64,000 nt of DNA, taken from positions 124,001-188,000 of the forward strand of contig JASGJG010000030.1 in assembly GCA_049840835.1 (NCBI GenBank). Direction: 5' to 3'. Both the position numbers and the translations under genes were made by a program. The DNA is from JANLTX01 sp049840835. Lineage in GTDB: Bacteria; Armatimonadota; Armatimonadia; Armatimonadales; Armatimonadaceae. The notes beneath the pieces were generated by a model. That model was not told the DNA's origin and did no database searches. It was given only the letters and a program-made list of their open reading frames with translations. Shown one piece after another: positions 41,260 to 49,645 of the stretch (the stretch's first letter is position 1; the number at the start of each line of letters is the position of its first letter).

Positions 41260-42309
41260 ATGAACCTGAATCGACGTTTTGCCCTTACGGCACTTTCCTT
41301 CTTTTCTCTTTCGCTGCTTATGGGCTGCCCCAGCTCCACTCCTCCTGCTACTGGAGAGGGTTCTGCTGCGACTCCGGGGGCTCCTGCAGCGACCAGTGGA
41401 GAGATTAAAGTAGATGGCTCCAGCACGGTTCTGCCCATTTCCGAGGCAGTGGCTGAGGAGTTCAAGAAAGAGAATGCTGCGTTAAACGTCTCGGTTGGTA
41501 AGTCTGGTACTGGCGGTGGGTTCAAGAAGTTCATCGCCAAGGAAATCGACATAGCTGATGCGTCGCGGCCCATAGAGCAGAAAGAGTTGGATGCGGCCAA
41601 GGCGGCTGGCGTCGAGTTCATCGAGCTGCCTATCGCCTACGATGGCCTTTCGGTCGTTGTCAATCCCAAGAACACCTGGGCGGCGGATTTGACTGTCGAT
41701 GAGCTCAAGAAGATCTGGGTGGGCAGTTCCAAGATCAGTAGCTGGAAAGACGTTCGGGTAGGGTTCCCAGACAAGCCGCTCAAGCTCTACGGGCCGGGTA
41801 CCGATTCGGGAACGTTCGATTACTTCACCGAGGCTATCTGTGGCAAGAAGGGCGATTCCCGCGCGGACTATACCGCCAGTGAAGATGATAACACGCTGGT
41901 GACCGGTGTTGCGGGAGACGAAGGTGCGCTGGGCTACTTCGGTCTTGCCTACGCCGAAGAAAACAAAGAGAAGCTCAAACTGCTGGGCATTAGCGGTGGG
42001 GCAGGGAAGAGCCCGGTTCTTCCCAACGCGACGACGGTTGCCTCTGGAGAGTATACGCCGCTCTCTCGCCCGCTTTTCCTCTATGTGAACAAGGCTGCTG
42101 CCGACAAGCCCGAAGTGAAGAGTTTTGTCGCCTTCTATCTGAAGAATGCCAAAGACCTTGTGAAAGCCACTGGCTATGTGCCGCTGCCCGATAAAGCGTA
42201 CGAGCTGGCTCAGAAGCGCTTTGAGTCTGGCAAGACTGGCTCTATCTTCGGTGGCAAAGAGTCCCTGGGCGTGAAGATAGAGGGCCTGCTGGCGAAGGAA
42301 GGGCAGTAA
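41260..42309 (+). CDS. pstS: Phosphate ABC importer binding lipoprotein PstS
   Basis: A 349-residue phosphate-binding protein. The signal LTALSFFSLSLLMGC carries a lipobox Cys, and an Ala/Pro/Thr-rich tether follows. The phosphate-site segments are visible: IKVDGSSTVLPIS, GKSGTGGGFKKF, ADASRPI and YGPGTDSGTFDYF. It delivers phosphate to PstCA. The ATG at 41260 has AGGAG just upstream; an earlier in-frame start would add a non-signal leader. It is first in the order pstS, pstC, pstA, pstB. A possible Pho box precedes it. Confidence 0.95.
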   Translation: MNLNRRFALTALSFFSLSLLMGCPSSTPPATGEGSAATPGAPAATSGEIKVDGSSTVLPISEAVAEEFKKENAALNVSVGKSGTGGGFKKFIAKEIDIADASRPIEQKELDAAKAAGVEFIELPIAYDGLSVVVNPKNTWAADLTVDELKKIWVGSSKISSWKDVRVGFPDKPLKLYGPGTDSGTFDYFTEAICGKKGDSRADYTASEDDNTLVTGVAGDEGALGYFGLAYAEENKEKLKLLGISGGAGKSPVLPNATTVASGEYTPLSRPLFLYVNKAAADKPEVKSFVAFYLKNAKDLVKATGYVPLPDKAYELAQKRFESGKTGSIFGGKESLGVKIEGLLAKEGQ

Positions 42310-42314
42310 CACCC

Positions 42315-43244
42315 TTGGCGGTTGCGCTGCCGGAGAAGAGGGGGACACTTGCGGGAGGGGCTCGCGCCGGATATTGGCGCGAGTTCTTCGCGCGCTGGGG
42401 GACTTTTGCTTGCGCGGCACTCAGTGTGCTCGTCACTCTGGGGATTGTGGCGGTCCTGCTGACCGAGTCGGGAAAGTTCTTCCAGGCGGTCTCGCCCTTT
42501 ACCTTCCTCTTTGGAACCGAGTGGGCACCGCTGTTCCACCCACCACGCTATGGAGTGCTGCCACTGGTTTGCGGCACGTTTCTCATTACTGTCGGTGCGG
42601 CGCTGTTCGCGCTGCCTCTGGGACTGCTAGCTGCCATCTACCTCTCGGAATATGCGAAACCTCGTGTGCGCCGGATTCTGAAACCGGCTCTGGAGCTGCT
42701 AGCTGGCGTTCCCACCGTAGTCTATGGCTATTTCGGGGTCACTTTTGTAACTCCGCTGCTGCGAAGCCTCTTCCCGAAGGTAGAGGTTTTCAACGGAGCC
42801 AGCGGCGCCATCGTTGTGGGCATTATGATCTTGCCCCTAGTGTGCTCCCTCTGTGAAGATGCGCTTCGTGCTGTGCCAAAAGCCCTGCGAGAAGGCGGCT
42901 ACGGGTTGGGTGCGACCCGCCTGGAAGTAGTGAGCAAGATTGTAGTACCTGCTGCGCTCTCGGGAATTGTAGCGGCGTTTCTGTTGGCGCTCTCACGGGC
43001 AATTGGCGAGACCATGGCGGTTGCCTTGGCCGCTGGCTCCACTCCTAAATTGACTCTGAATCCTGGTGAGAGCGTGCAGACCATGACCGCCTATATCGTC
43101 CAAGTCAGTGCGGGGGATACGCCCGCTGGCTCGGTCGGCTATCAGACCATCTTTGCCGTGGGGCTGACCTTGTTTCTGGTTACTCTTAGCATGAACGTAC
43201 TGGCCCGTAAGCTGGTCACGCGCTACAGGCTGGTGTACTCATGA
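42315..43244 (+). CDS. pstC: Phosphate ABC importer permease PstC
   Basis: A 309-residue inner-membrane permease with six hydrophobic segments. The motif ALREGGYGLGATRLEVVSKIV is the ATPase-coupling loop, and VPTVVYGYFGVTFV and LSRAIGETMAVALAAG are PstC hallmarks. The start is a TTG at 42315, six bases after the pstS stop; no in-frame ATG gives a full first helix. The 3' end overlaps the pstA start by four bases. Confidence 0.93.
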   Translation: MAVALPEKRGTLAGGARAGYWREFFARWGTFACAALSVLVTLGIVAVLLTESGKFFQAVSPFTFLFGTEWAPLFHPPRYGVLPLVCGTFLITVGAALFALPLGLLAAIYLSEYAKPRVRRILKPALELLAGVPTVVYGYFGVTFVTPLLRSLFPKVEVFNGASGAIVVGIMILPLVCSLCEDALRAVPKALREGGYGLGATRLEVVSKIVVPAALSGIVAAFLLALSRAIGETMAVALAAGSTPKLTLNPGESVQTMTAYIVQVSAGDTPAGSVGYQTIFAVGLTLFLVTLSMNVLARKLVTRYRLVYS

Positions 43245-44083
43245 GCCGCAGGCGCGCGCTGGATAGAGCGTTTGGAGCGCTCTGCCTGATGGCTACCATA
43301 CTAGCCACGGTATTCCTGGCAACACTTCTCTTCGGTCTGGTGCGAGATGGCGCCGCACGCATTACTCCCGCCTTGCTGAACAACCTGCCGTCGCGCTTTC
43401 CGGATAGAGCAGGGATAAAGGCGGCGATAGCCGGTACGCTCTGGGTGGTTTCGCTGACCGCACTCTTTGCGATTCCGATTGGTGTTGCCGCTGCTATCTG
43501 GCTAGAAGAGTACGCGAAAAAGTCTCGCTGGGTGACGATGTTGCAGACCAATATAGCCAATCTGGCTGGTGTACCATCCATAGTCTACGCACTGCTGGGG
43601 CTGGCGGTTTTTGTACGCACACTCGCGCTGGGGCGCTCGGTTCTCTCAGGCGCGCTGACTCTATCCCTACTAATTCTGCCAACTGTGATACTCGCTACCC
43701 AGGAAGCGCTCCGGGCCGTGCCTCCCAGTCTGCGTGAGGCCAGTTTCGGGCTGGGAGCATCACGCTGGCAAACGATTCAACGTGCGGTTTTGCCCAGCGC
43801 TTCTAGCGGAATTCTTACGGGAGTAATTCTGGCTATCTCACGCGCGATGGGTGAAACCGCACCGCTGGTGACTATCGGAGCCGCGACATTTATCACCTAT
43901 CTGCCTAGCTCTCCCATGAGCGGCTTCACCGCGTTGCCTCTGCAGATCTTTGACTGGGCGGGGCGGCCCCAGGAAGCGTTTCACCAGAACGCCGCCGCTG
44001 CCAGCCTGCTTCTGCTTCTTGTGCTGCTTTCGATCAATGCCGTGGCGATTGTACTGCGCCAGCGGCAGGAGATACGGTCATGA
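43241..44083 (+). CDS. pstA: Phosphate ABC importer permease PstA
   Basis: A 280-residue permease. PstA signatures are GVPSIVYALLGLAVFV, SLREASFGLGASRWQTIQRA, AISRAMGETAPLVTIGA and the C-terminal hydrophobic segment before LRQRQEIRS. It pairs with PstC to form the phosphate channel. ATGA overlaps join it to pstC and to pstB, so the operon is tightly coupled. Confidence 0.93.
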   Translation: MSRRRALDRAFGALCLMATILATVFLATLLFGLVRDGAARITPALLNNLPSRFPDRAGIKAAIAGTLWVVSLTALFAIPIGVAAAIWLEEYAKKSRWVTMLQTNIANLAGVPSIVYALLGLAVFVRTLALGRSVLSGALTLSLLILPTVILATQEALRAVPPSLREASFGLGASRWQTIQRAVLPSASSGILTGVILAISRAMGETAPLVTIGAATFITYLPSSPMSGFTALPLQIFDWAGRPQEAFHQNAAAASLLLLLVLLSINAVAIVLRQRQEIRS

Positions 44084-44883
44084 CCTACGCTTCATTTCCT
44101 TCCGCCACCAAAGAAGATTTGCTTCAAGAATCTCCGCGAATCTCCGCCGAGTCCGTGGTTGTCCGATATGGCTCCTTCGAAGCGCTCCACGGGGTATCTC
44201 TGGATATCTTGGACCGCGCGGTAACCGCATTCATAGGTCCTAGCGGCTGTGGCAAGTCCACGTTTCTGCGCTGCCTGAATCGCATGAACGACCTTATCGA
44301 CGGAACGCAAGTAACCGGAGCGATTCTCCTGGATGGTGAGAATATTCAGGGAGCACAGGTAGACCCGGCAGAGCTGCGACGGCGTGTGGGTATGGTCTTT
44401 CAGAAGCCCAACCCATTTCCCATGAGCATCTATGACAACATTGCCTATGGTCCTCGGTTGCACGAACGTCTGAGCAAGCAGGGCTTGGCGGAGCGTGTAG
44501 AATCATCGCTCAAGGCCGCTGCCCTGTGGGATGAAGTGAAAGACAAGCTCAAGCAGTCTGCCCTGGCGCTCTCCGGTGGGCAACAGCAGCGTCTGTGTAT
44601 CGCACGCACACTGGCTACCAATCCCGAAGTCCTCCTCATGGACGAGCCCTGCTCGGCGCTGGACCCTATCAGTACAGAGCGTATCGAAGAGCTGATTCTG
44701 GAACTGAAACAGCGTCTGGCGATTGTGATTGTCACGCACAATCTCGGGCAGGCTCGGCGAATATCGGATACAACGGGTTTCTTCTATAAAGGTGACCTGA
44801 TCGAGTTCGATGCCACCACGCAGATTTTCGAGGGACCGCAGCAGAAGCAAACCGCAGACTATGTGCAGGGCCGATTTGGCTAG
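44080..44883 (+). CDS. pstB: Phosphate ABC importer ATPase PstB
   Basis: A 267-residue ATPase with Walker A GPSGCGKSTFLRCLNRMND (a PstB hallmark), the Q-loop MVFQKPNPFPMSIYDNIAYG, signature LSGGQQQRLCIA, Walker B VLLMDEPCSALDPIS and the switch THNLGQA. It energises phosphate import through PstCA. The N-terminus has an extra 20 residues compared with the usual start. No phoU gene follows; the next 290 bases have no gene. Confidence 0.95.
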   Translation: MTYASFPSATKEDLLQESPRISAESVVVRYGSFEALHGVSLDILDRAVTAFIGPSGCGKSTFLRCLNRMNDLIDGTQVTGAILLDGENIQGAQVDPAELRRRVGMVFQKPNPFPMSIYDNIAYGPRLHERLSKQGLAERVESSLKAAALWDEVKDKLKQSALALSGGQQQRLCIARTLATNPEVLLMDEPCSALDPISTERIEELILELKQRLAIVIVTHNLGQARRISDTTGFFYKGDLIEFDATTQIFEGPQQKQTADYVQGRFG

Positions 44884-45174
44884 CCGCCCGCTTAACATGA
44901 AAATAGTCTTTCGGTGTGATTATTTAATTTTGTTTTAATTGCTAGGATTTTGGCTCGTTACGAGGGGGAAACGGGTACGACTGGCTGATTCGGCGTTAAA
45001 TAACATGTTGTTTTCATATTTTCTTAAACTAAATATAATAAAGAATTAATATTAAATGGCCTTTTTCTTAACAAATGTCCCGTTTTGGGGCGATACCATC
45101 CGACTCGGTTTCTTGCGGCGTGTCTTTCGGGGAGAGTGTAAAGGCAACCGTAAATTTGAAAGGAAAAAACTCCT
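44884..45174. other. Intergenic region without a gene
   Basis: An AT-rich gap between pstB and the first DUF1559 gene. It holds a palindromic TAACATGTTG near 45001-45010 and AAAGGAAAAA just before the DUF1559 start as ribosome binding site. I see no open frame with coding character and no clear terminator for pstB. Confidence 0.5.
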
Positions 45175-46083
45175 ATGCGCCGTAACTCGGCCTTTACGCT
45201 CATTGAGCTCCTCGTTGTCATCGCGATCATCGCCATCCTGGCTGCGATCCTGTTCCCTGTGTTCGCCCAGGCCCGCGAGAAGGCTCGCCAGACCAGCTGC
45301 TTGAGCAACCTCAAGCAGATCGGTACCGCGACCATGATGTACGTGCAGGACTACGATGAGCAGTTCTACCCGCACCGCTTCAACTGCGGCGGCGCTACCT
45401 GCCCGCAGTACCTCAATGGTGCGACTCAGACCACGGACTCCCTGATCCTGGGTGGCGGCGCTCTGCAGCGCTACTACTGGGTGTACCTGCTCCAGCCCTA
45501 TGTGAAGAACTTCCAGCTCTTCAAGTGTCCTAGCAACCCCAGCGCCTTTATCCCCGGCCAGACCGCCCTGGCTCCTAACTGCGCCGCTGCTGGTTGTTCT
45601 GGCAATGGTTACGGTGGCCAGAACAGCTACGGCCACAACGATGCCTGGATGAGCCCGGCTGGTCCTTTCGCCGACCCGAACGGTAACCCCCAGTCGGTTG
45701 CGCAGGCTGGTGTTTCCCGCCCTGCTGGCACCATCCTGGTGACGGATGCTACCTACTACGGCGTTGTGCCGGACATCATGAACCAGAGCGGTCTGCTGCA
45801 GACCGGCAAGTTCTCTGCCGCTGAGCTGGGCGCGATTCAGACCTATGTGAATGGTCAGGGTGCTCAGTACCAGAACTACTGGATGAACATCGGTAACTCG
45901 AACTGGAGCTACAGCGGTGGAACCGTCACCCCGGCCCAGGCGCTGGTTAAGGGCAAGGGCCGCCACAACGGTGTCATCAACGCGATTTTCGTGGATGGTC
46001 ACGCGAAGGCTGTTCCCTACAACAATGCCATCGGCGATCTCTGCCTCTGGGTAACCGGCGAGTACCAGGGCTGCGGCAGCTAG
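45175..46083 (+). CDS. DUF1559 pseudopilin-type protein
   Basis: A 302-residue protein with a type IV prepilin-like N-terminus (RRNSAFTLIELLVVIAIIAI), then a hydrophobic helix and PVFAQAREKARQTSCLSN. The DUF1559 domain ends with the conserved NAIFVDGHAKAVPYNN, the H-G-DG-type motif. Such proteins are very abundant in Armatimonadota and Planctomycetes, and are presumably assembled by a type II/IV-like apparatus at the cell surface. The residue before the cleavage-site Phe is Ala where prepilin peptidase normally needs Gly. It is followed by its own terminator. Confidence 0.88.
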   Translation: MRRNSAFTLIELLVVIAIIAILAAILFPVFAQAREKARQTSCLSNLKQIGTATMMYVQDYDEQFYPHRFNCGGATCPQYLNGATQTTDSLILGGGALQRYYWVYLLQPYVKNFQLFKCPSNPSAFIPGQTALAPNCAAAGCSGNGYGGQNSYGHNDAWMSPAGPFADPNGNPQSVAQAGVSRPAGTILVTDATYYGVVPDIMNQSGLLQTGKFSAAELGAIQTYVNGQGAQYQNYWMNIGNSNWSYSGGTVTPAQALVKGKGRHNGVINAIFVDGHAKAVPYNNAIGDLCLWVTGEYQGCGS

Positions 46084-46103
46084 TTTAACACTCCAATAAC
46101 GGC

Positions 46104-46139
46104 TAAATGAACCCGTGGGAATTCCCACGGGTTCATTTA
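46104..46139 (+). terminator. Rho-independent terminator
   Basis: A perfect 36-base palindrome (18-base arms, no spacer) lies about 20 bases after the DUF1559 stop, with flanking T-rich sequence. Confidence 0.75.
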
Positions 46140-46230
46140 TTTAACATTGTCATAATGTTATGTTATTAAATTCTTAATAAAGATTAAGAGATGTGAGCTA
46201 ATCTATGGAGCGGAGGATTTCATAGCTACT

Positions 46231-47088
46231 ATGAACCGAATTTCTAATACTACCCATGCTCGCAAGTCGGCTTTTACGCTCATCGAGCTTCTGGTAGTCA
46301 TCGCCATCATAGCCATCCTTGCTGCCATTCTCTTTCCTGTTTTTGCCCAGGCCCGTGAGAAAGCGCGTCAGACCAGCTGTCTTTCCAACATGAAGCAGCT
46401 CGGTACCGCTTTCATGATGTACGCCCAGGACTACGATGGCACTCTCATGCAGACCACCTACGAAGTACCTACTCTCAAGGTCCACTGGAGCTTTGTGCTG
46501 CAGCCGTATGTGAAGAACGTCGGTATCTTCGTCTGCCCCTCGGATCCGAATCCGGTGACGCCCAGCACTCCCTGCGCTGCGGGTCAGACCCCTGGTCTGA
46601 ACTGTGATGCCCAGGTGCCGAAGTTCAGCTACGTGAACAACTACAATGCGATTCCTGCACATGACTGGCTACCAGTCTCGGAAGCCGCTTTCGAGCGGCC
46701 TGCCAGCCTGATTGTGCTGGGTGAGCGCCGCGATAAGCTCAACTCCGGCGCCGTTATCGGGCAGTGGAAAGGCGCGGGCGGATTCTACGCCACCAGCACC
46801 TCGCACGGTTCGTCGTCGGGTGGTAGTCAGATCTGCCCCGGTGACAACTGGCGCTTCGTTACTGCTGCCGAAGCGGTTGCTGGACTCGGTGCTGCGAACG
46901 ACAAGAAGCCTGAGATTATCCGCGTGAAGTGGGATCGCCACAACCAGGGCGCGAACTACACCTTCTTTGATGGTCACGCCAAGTGGATGCGCCTGGAGCG
47001 GACCCTGAACCCGGACGATTACTACTGGGGTGATAAGTGGTATCCTGCTCCCTTCATGAACTCGCCGCTGGGTGCGCCCTGTAGCTAA
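46231..47088 (+). CDS. DUF1559 pseudopilin-type protein
   Basis: A 285-residue paralogue with KSAFTLIELLVVIAIIAI, PVFAQAREKARQTSCLSNMK and, near the C-terminus, GANYTFFDGHAKWMRLERTL. It again has Ala in place of Gly before the cleavage site. The ribosome binding region GGAGCGGAGGA lies upstream. Between its stop and the metallophosphatase start is a short CGGCGA/TCGCCG hairpin (47101-47118). It is likely exported and surface-located; its role in the phosphate locus is unknown. Confidence 0.87.
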   Translation: MNRISNTTHARKSAFTLIELLVVIAIIAILAAILFPVFAQAREKARQTSCLSNMKQLGTAFMMYAQDYDGTLMQTTYEVPTLKVHWSFVLQPYVKNVGIFVCPSDPNPVTPSTPCAAGQTPGLNCDAQVPKFSYVNNYNAIPAHDWLPVSEAAFERPASLIVLGERRDKLNSGAVIGQWKGAGGFYATSTSHGSSSGGSQICPGDNWRFVTAAEAVAGLGAANDKKPEIIRVKWDRHNQGANYTFFDGHAKWMRLERTLNPDDYYWGDKWYPAPFMNSPLGAPCS

Positions 47089-47134
47089 GCAGGAACTTTC
47101 CGGCGATTCGTTTCGCCGTGAGAGTGACACCGTT

Positions 47135-48631
47135 ATGAACTCAACGCAACAGAGTACTTCTATGACTCGCCGACGGCTTCTCGAAGCCGTCGGCGGTCTC
47201 ACGTTTCTGGCACTCGTTCCCGTGGAGCGTGGCTGGGCCGCAGACGATGCGCCTGTGCTATTCACCGCGCTACCGTATCTGCAGCCGGGCTACCAGGGTG
47301 GCCCCGTGGTAGACGGGCAGGAACAAATCGTCGTTGCCTGGCAGACCGATAACCGGCCCGCCGAGTTTATCGTGGAAGCTGCTGGTAAAACGTTCCGGCC
47401 CAGTCGCGTGGAGCGTATCCATGGCGATGATGGGGAGCTTTGCTACAACTATGCCGCCACACTGACCGGGCTTCCCGCAGGTAAATCAGTCGCCTACAGG
47501 GTGCGCATGAACGGTAAGACCCTGGCGACCGGGCGTGTGGTGACCCGAAAAGTCAAGGGGGCGCCGACGCGATTCGTGGCTTTTGGCGATAACTCCTTCG
47601 GCGACATCTCCGACCGCATGATCGCCTTCCAGGCCTGGAAAGCACGCCCGGACTTCGTGATGAACACGGGCGATAATGTGTACGAAGACGGCTCCGACAG
47701 TGAGTACGCGCGCCATTTCTTTCCTGCCTACAATGCATTGACAGCAGGGGAGCGTACCGGAGCGCCGCTACTGGCCTCTGTACCTTTCTACACTGTGCTG
47801 GCCAACCACGATGTGCATGGCAAAGACGAGCGAAAGTGGCCTGCCGCCGACTTCGCCAAAGTGCCTGACTCGCTGGGCTATTTCACAGCTATGCACCTGC
47901 CGCTGAATAGTAAGCAGGGGTTAGCCGCTCCTATAATGGTCGGACCAGAAAAGGATATCAGCCACTTTAAAGCGGCAGCGGGAGCGCGCTTTCCCGGTAT
48001 GGCGAACTACTCCTACTTCTATGGAGATGCCTTCTTCCTCTGCCTGGACTCCAATCTCTATGTAGATCCCACGGACCAGGCTCTTCAGAGCTATGTCGCG
48101 CGTGAATTGGAGAATGCCAGCGGCTTCTGGAAATTTGTGGTCTTCCACCATCCAAGTTTCAATGTTGGGGGCGATCACTATGCCGAGCAGCACATGCGCG
48201 TGCTCTCACCCCTCTTTGAAAAATATGGGGTCACTATTGTCTTCCATGGGCATGAGCACAACTACCAGCGTACTCGTCCCATGAAGTTCGCGCCTGGTGG
48301 GCCGGGCAAGGCAGCGAACCTGGGAAGCAAAGACCGCCTGGTACCGGGCACGTTTACCATTGACCGCAGCTTCGATGGGGCAAACAAGACTCGGCCCGAT
48401 GGCGTTATCTACATCACGACAGGAGCAGGAGGAAAAGCCCTGTACGATGTGGACTGGAATGCCCGCCCAGAAAAATGGCGTCACGCGGAAGACGGTCATG
48501 CGGACTATACGGCCAGATTCGTGAGCGACCGCCACTCGCTAACGACGGTAGACCTGGACTCGAATTCCCTGACTCTAGTTCAGCGCGATGCCTGGGGGCA
48601 GGAATTGGATCGTATACGAATCACCCGATAG
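47135..48631 (+). CDS. Tat-exported purple-acid-phosphatase-like metallophosphatase
   Basis: A 498-residue protein with a twin-arginine signal (MTRRRLLEAVGGLTFLALV). An N-terminal fibronectin-like domain (EQIVVAWQTDNRPAEFIVEA) precedes a calcineurin-like phosphoesterase core: FGDNSFGD, NTGDNVYEDG, LANHDVHG, VVFHHPSF and FHGHEHNYQR carry the metal ligands. Such enzymes release phosphate from esters outside the cytoplasm. The ATG at 47135 is chosen upstream of the Tat motif. It sits between DUF1559 genes, 2.2 kb downstream of pstB, fitting a phosphate scavenging island. Confidence 0.88.
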   Translation: MNSTQQSTSMTRRRLLEAVGGLTFLALVPVERGWAADDAPVLFTALPYLQPGYQGGPVVDGQEQIVVAWQTDNRPAEFIVEAAGKTFRPSRVERIHGDDGELCYNYAATLTGLPAGKSVAYRVRMNGKTLATGRVVTRKVKGAPTRFVAFGDNSFGDISDRMIAFQAWKARPDFVMNTGDNVYEDGSDSEYARHFFPAYNALTAGERTGAPLLASVPFYTVLANHDVHGKDERKWPAADFAKVPDSLGYFTAMHLPLNSKQGLAAPIMVGPEKDISHFKAAAGARFPGMANYSYFYGDAFFLCLDSNLYVDPTDQALQSYVARELENASGFWKFVVFHHPSFNVGGDHYAEQHMRVLSPLFEKYGVTIVFHGHEHNYQRTRPMKFAPGGPGKAANLGSKDRLVPGTFTIDRSFDGANKTRPDGVIYITTGAGGKALYDVDWNARPEKWRHAEDGHADYTARFVSDRHSLTTVDLDSNSLTLVQRDAWGQELDRIRITR

Positions 48632-48652
48632 GCCAGAATTCGACTATTACAG

Positions 48653-48694
48653 AAATCCATGCTATGTATGACTAATCATACATAGCATGGATTT
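48653..48694 (+). terminator. Rho-independent terminator
   Basis: A perfect 18-bp stem (48653-48670 with 48677-48694) with loop ACTAAT, followed by T-rich sequence, lies after the metallophosphatase stop. Confidence 0.8.
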
Positions 48695-48737
48695 TAGTTT
48701 TCTATATTTAATTGACTCTTAATTTTATCTTGTATTG

Positions 48738-48749
48738 ATTACTGGTAAT
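48738..48749. promoter_or_regulatory. Palindromic half-site upstream of a DUF1559 gene
   Basis: ATTACTGGTAAT is an almost perfect palindrome 24 bases before the start codon. It matches the repeated CTGGTAAT motif found upstream of the fasciclin and PEP-CTERM genes. This may be an operator; evidence is the recurrence alone. Confidence 0.3.
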
Positions 48750-48772
48750 TTGTCCGCTGGGAGGATTGGGAT

Positions 48773-49645
48773 ATGACGAACAAACGTAGGGGCTTTACGT
48801 TGATAGAGCTTCTGGTGGTCATTGCAATCATTGCTATTCTGGCAGCTATTCTTTTTCCAGTGTTTGCGCAGGCTCGCGACAAAGCCCGCCAGGCGTCTTG
48901 CTTGTCCAACATGAAGCAGCTGGGAACTGCGGCCATGATGTATGTGCAGGACTACGACGAGCAGTTTCCTGCCTACGGAGTCGATGGCGCAGGTAATGAA
49001 ATTTCCTGGGGCAAGTACTACTGGATGTTCATGTTCCAGCCCTACATCAAAGGGTATGCCGCCAACTGGAACAAGCCGCGCACCGGTGTGTATTTCTGCC
49101 CCAGTGACCCTGCCGCTCGCCCGCAGTATCTGAGCGGTACGCGCGCCACCCAGGTTCTACCGGAGCCTGCCGGACAGTGGGGGTTGACCCCGACTGTTGA
49201 CGAAACCGGAACTCAGGCACTCGGTTACTGGTGTAGCTACAGCATCAATGAGCACATCACCGACCGTGAGCCTAGCAAAGGCAGCGCCATGCTCGCGGCG
49301 TGGCAGTCGCCCGCGGAGAGCTTCCTGCTGATGGAAGCCTGGGACAGCGAAGTCGAAGGTGATGAGATGGATGAGCTCTACGGGATTCCCGGAAGCCTCC
49401 GTGCCGCTGCCCAGCGTGTTCGTGGCGAGGGCGGCCATGGCGGGGGAATCAATATCGCGTATATTGATGGACACGTGAAGTGGAGCAAGCTTAGTTACCG
49501 CAATAACACCCCTAGCCTCTGGAGCAACTGGGTCTTCCCGCCTAGCAGCCGACGTGGTGGAGAGTGCGATTTCGGCGGCTGGACAGCGCCGGATAACGAC
49601 CTCACTCTTCCTGCTGTCAACGAAACCGGGCAGAGTTGCCAGTGA
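48773..49645 (+). CDS. DUF1559 pseudopilin-type protein
   Basis: A 290-residue paralogue with the canonical prepilin site (KRRGFTLIELLVVIAIIAI, Gly before Phe), PVFAQARDKARQASCLSNMK and GGINIAYIDGHVKWSKLS. GGGAGGA gives a clear ribosome binding site. It is the only one of the three paralogues here with the standard Gly. Its TGA overlaps a GTG start of the phytase-like gene, so the two are coupled. Confidence 0.88.
   Translation: MTNKRRGFTLIELLVVIAIIAILAAILFPVFAQARDKARQASCLSNMKQLGTAAMMYVQDYDEQFPAYGVDGAGNEISWGKYYWMFMFQPYIKGYAANWNKPRTGVYFCPSDPAARPQYLSGTRATQVLPEPAGQWGLTPTVDETGTQALGYWCSYSINEHITDREPSKGSAMLAAWQSPAESFLLMEAWDSEVEGDEMDELYGIPGSLRAAAQRVRGEGGHGGGINIAYIDGHVKWSKLSYRNNTPSLWSNWVFPPSSRRGGECDFGGWTAPDNDLTLPAVNETGQSCQ

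Noticed and set aside
41482..42420. 312-codon minus-strand frame opposite pstS
   Set aside because: PstS motifs on the plus strand are unequivocal and the opposite frame has none.
45052..46128. 358-codon minus-strand frame
   Set aside because: Antisense shadow of a DUF1559 gene that has a strong start and family motifs.
48653..48694. Possible CRISPR-like palindrome
   Set aside because: It is a single perfect stem with a T-rich end after a gene, thus a terminator; no repeated spaced units exist.
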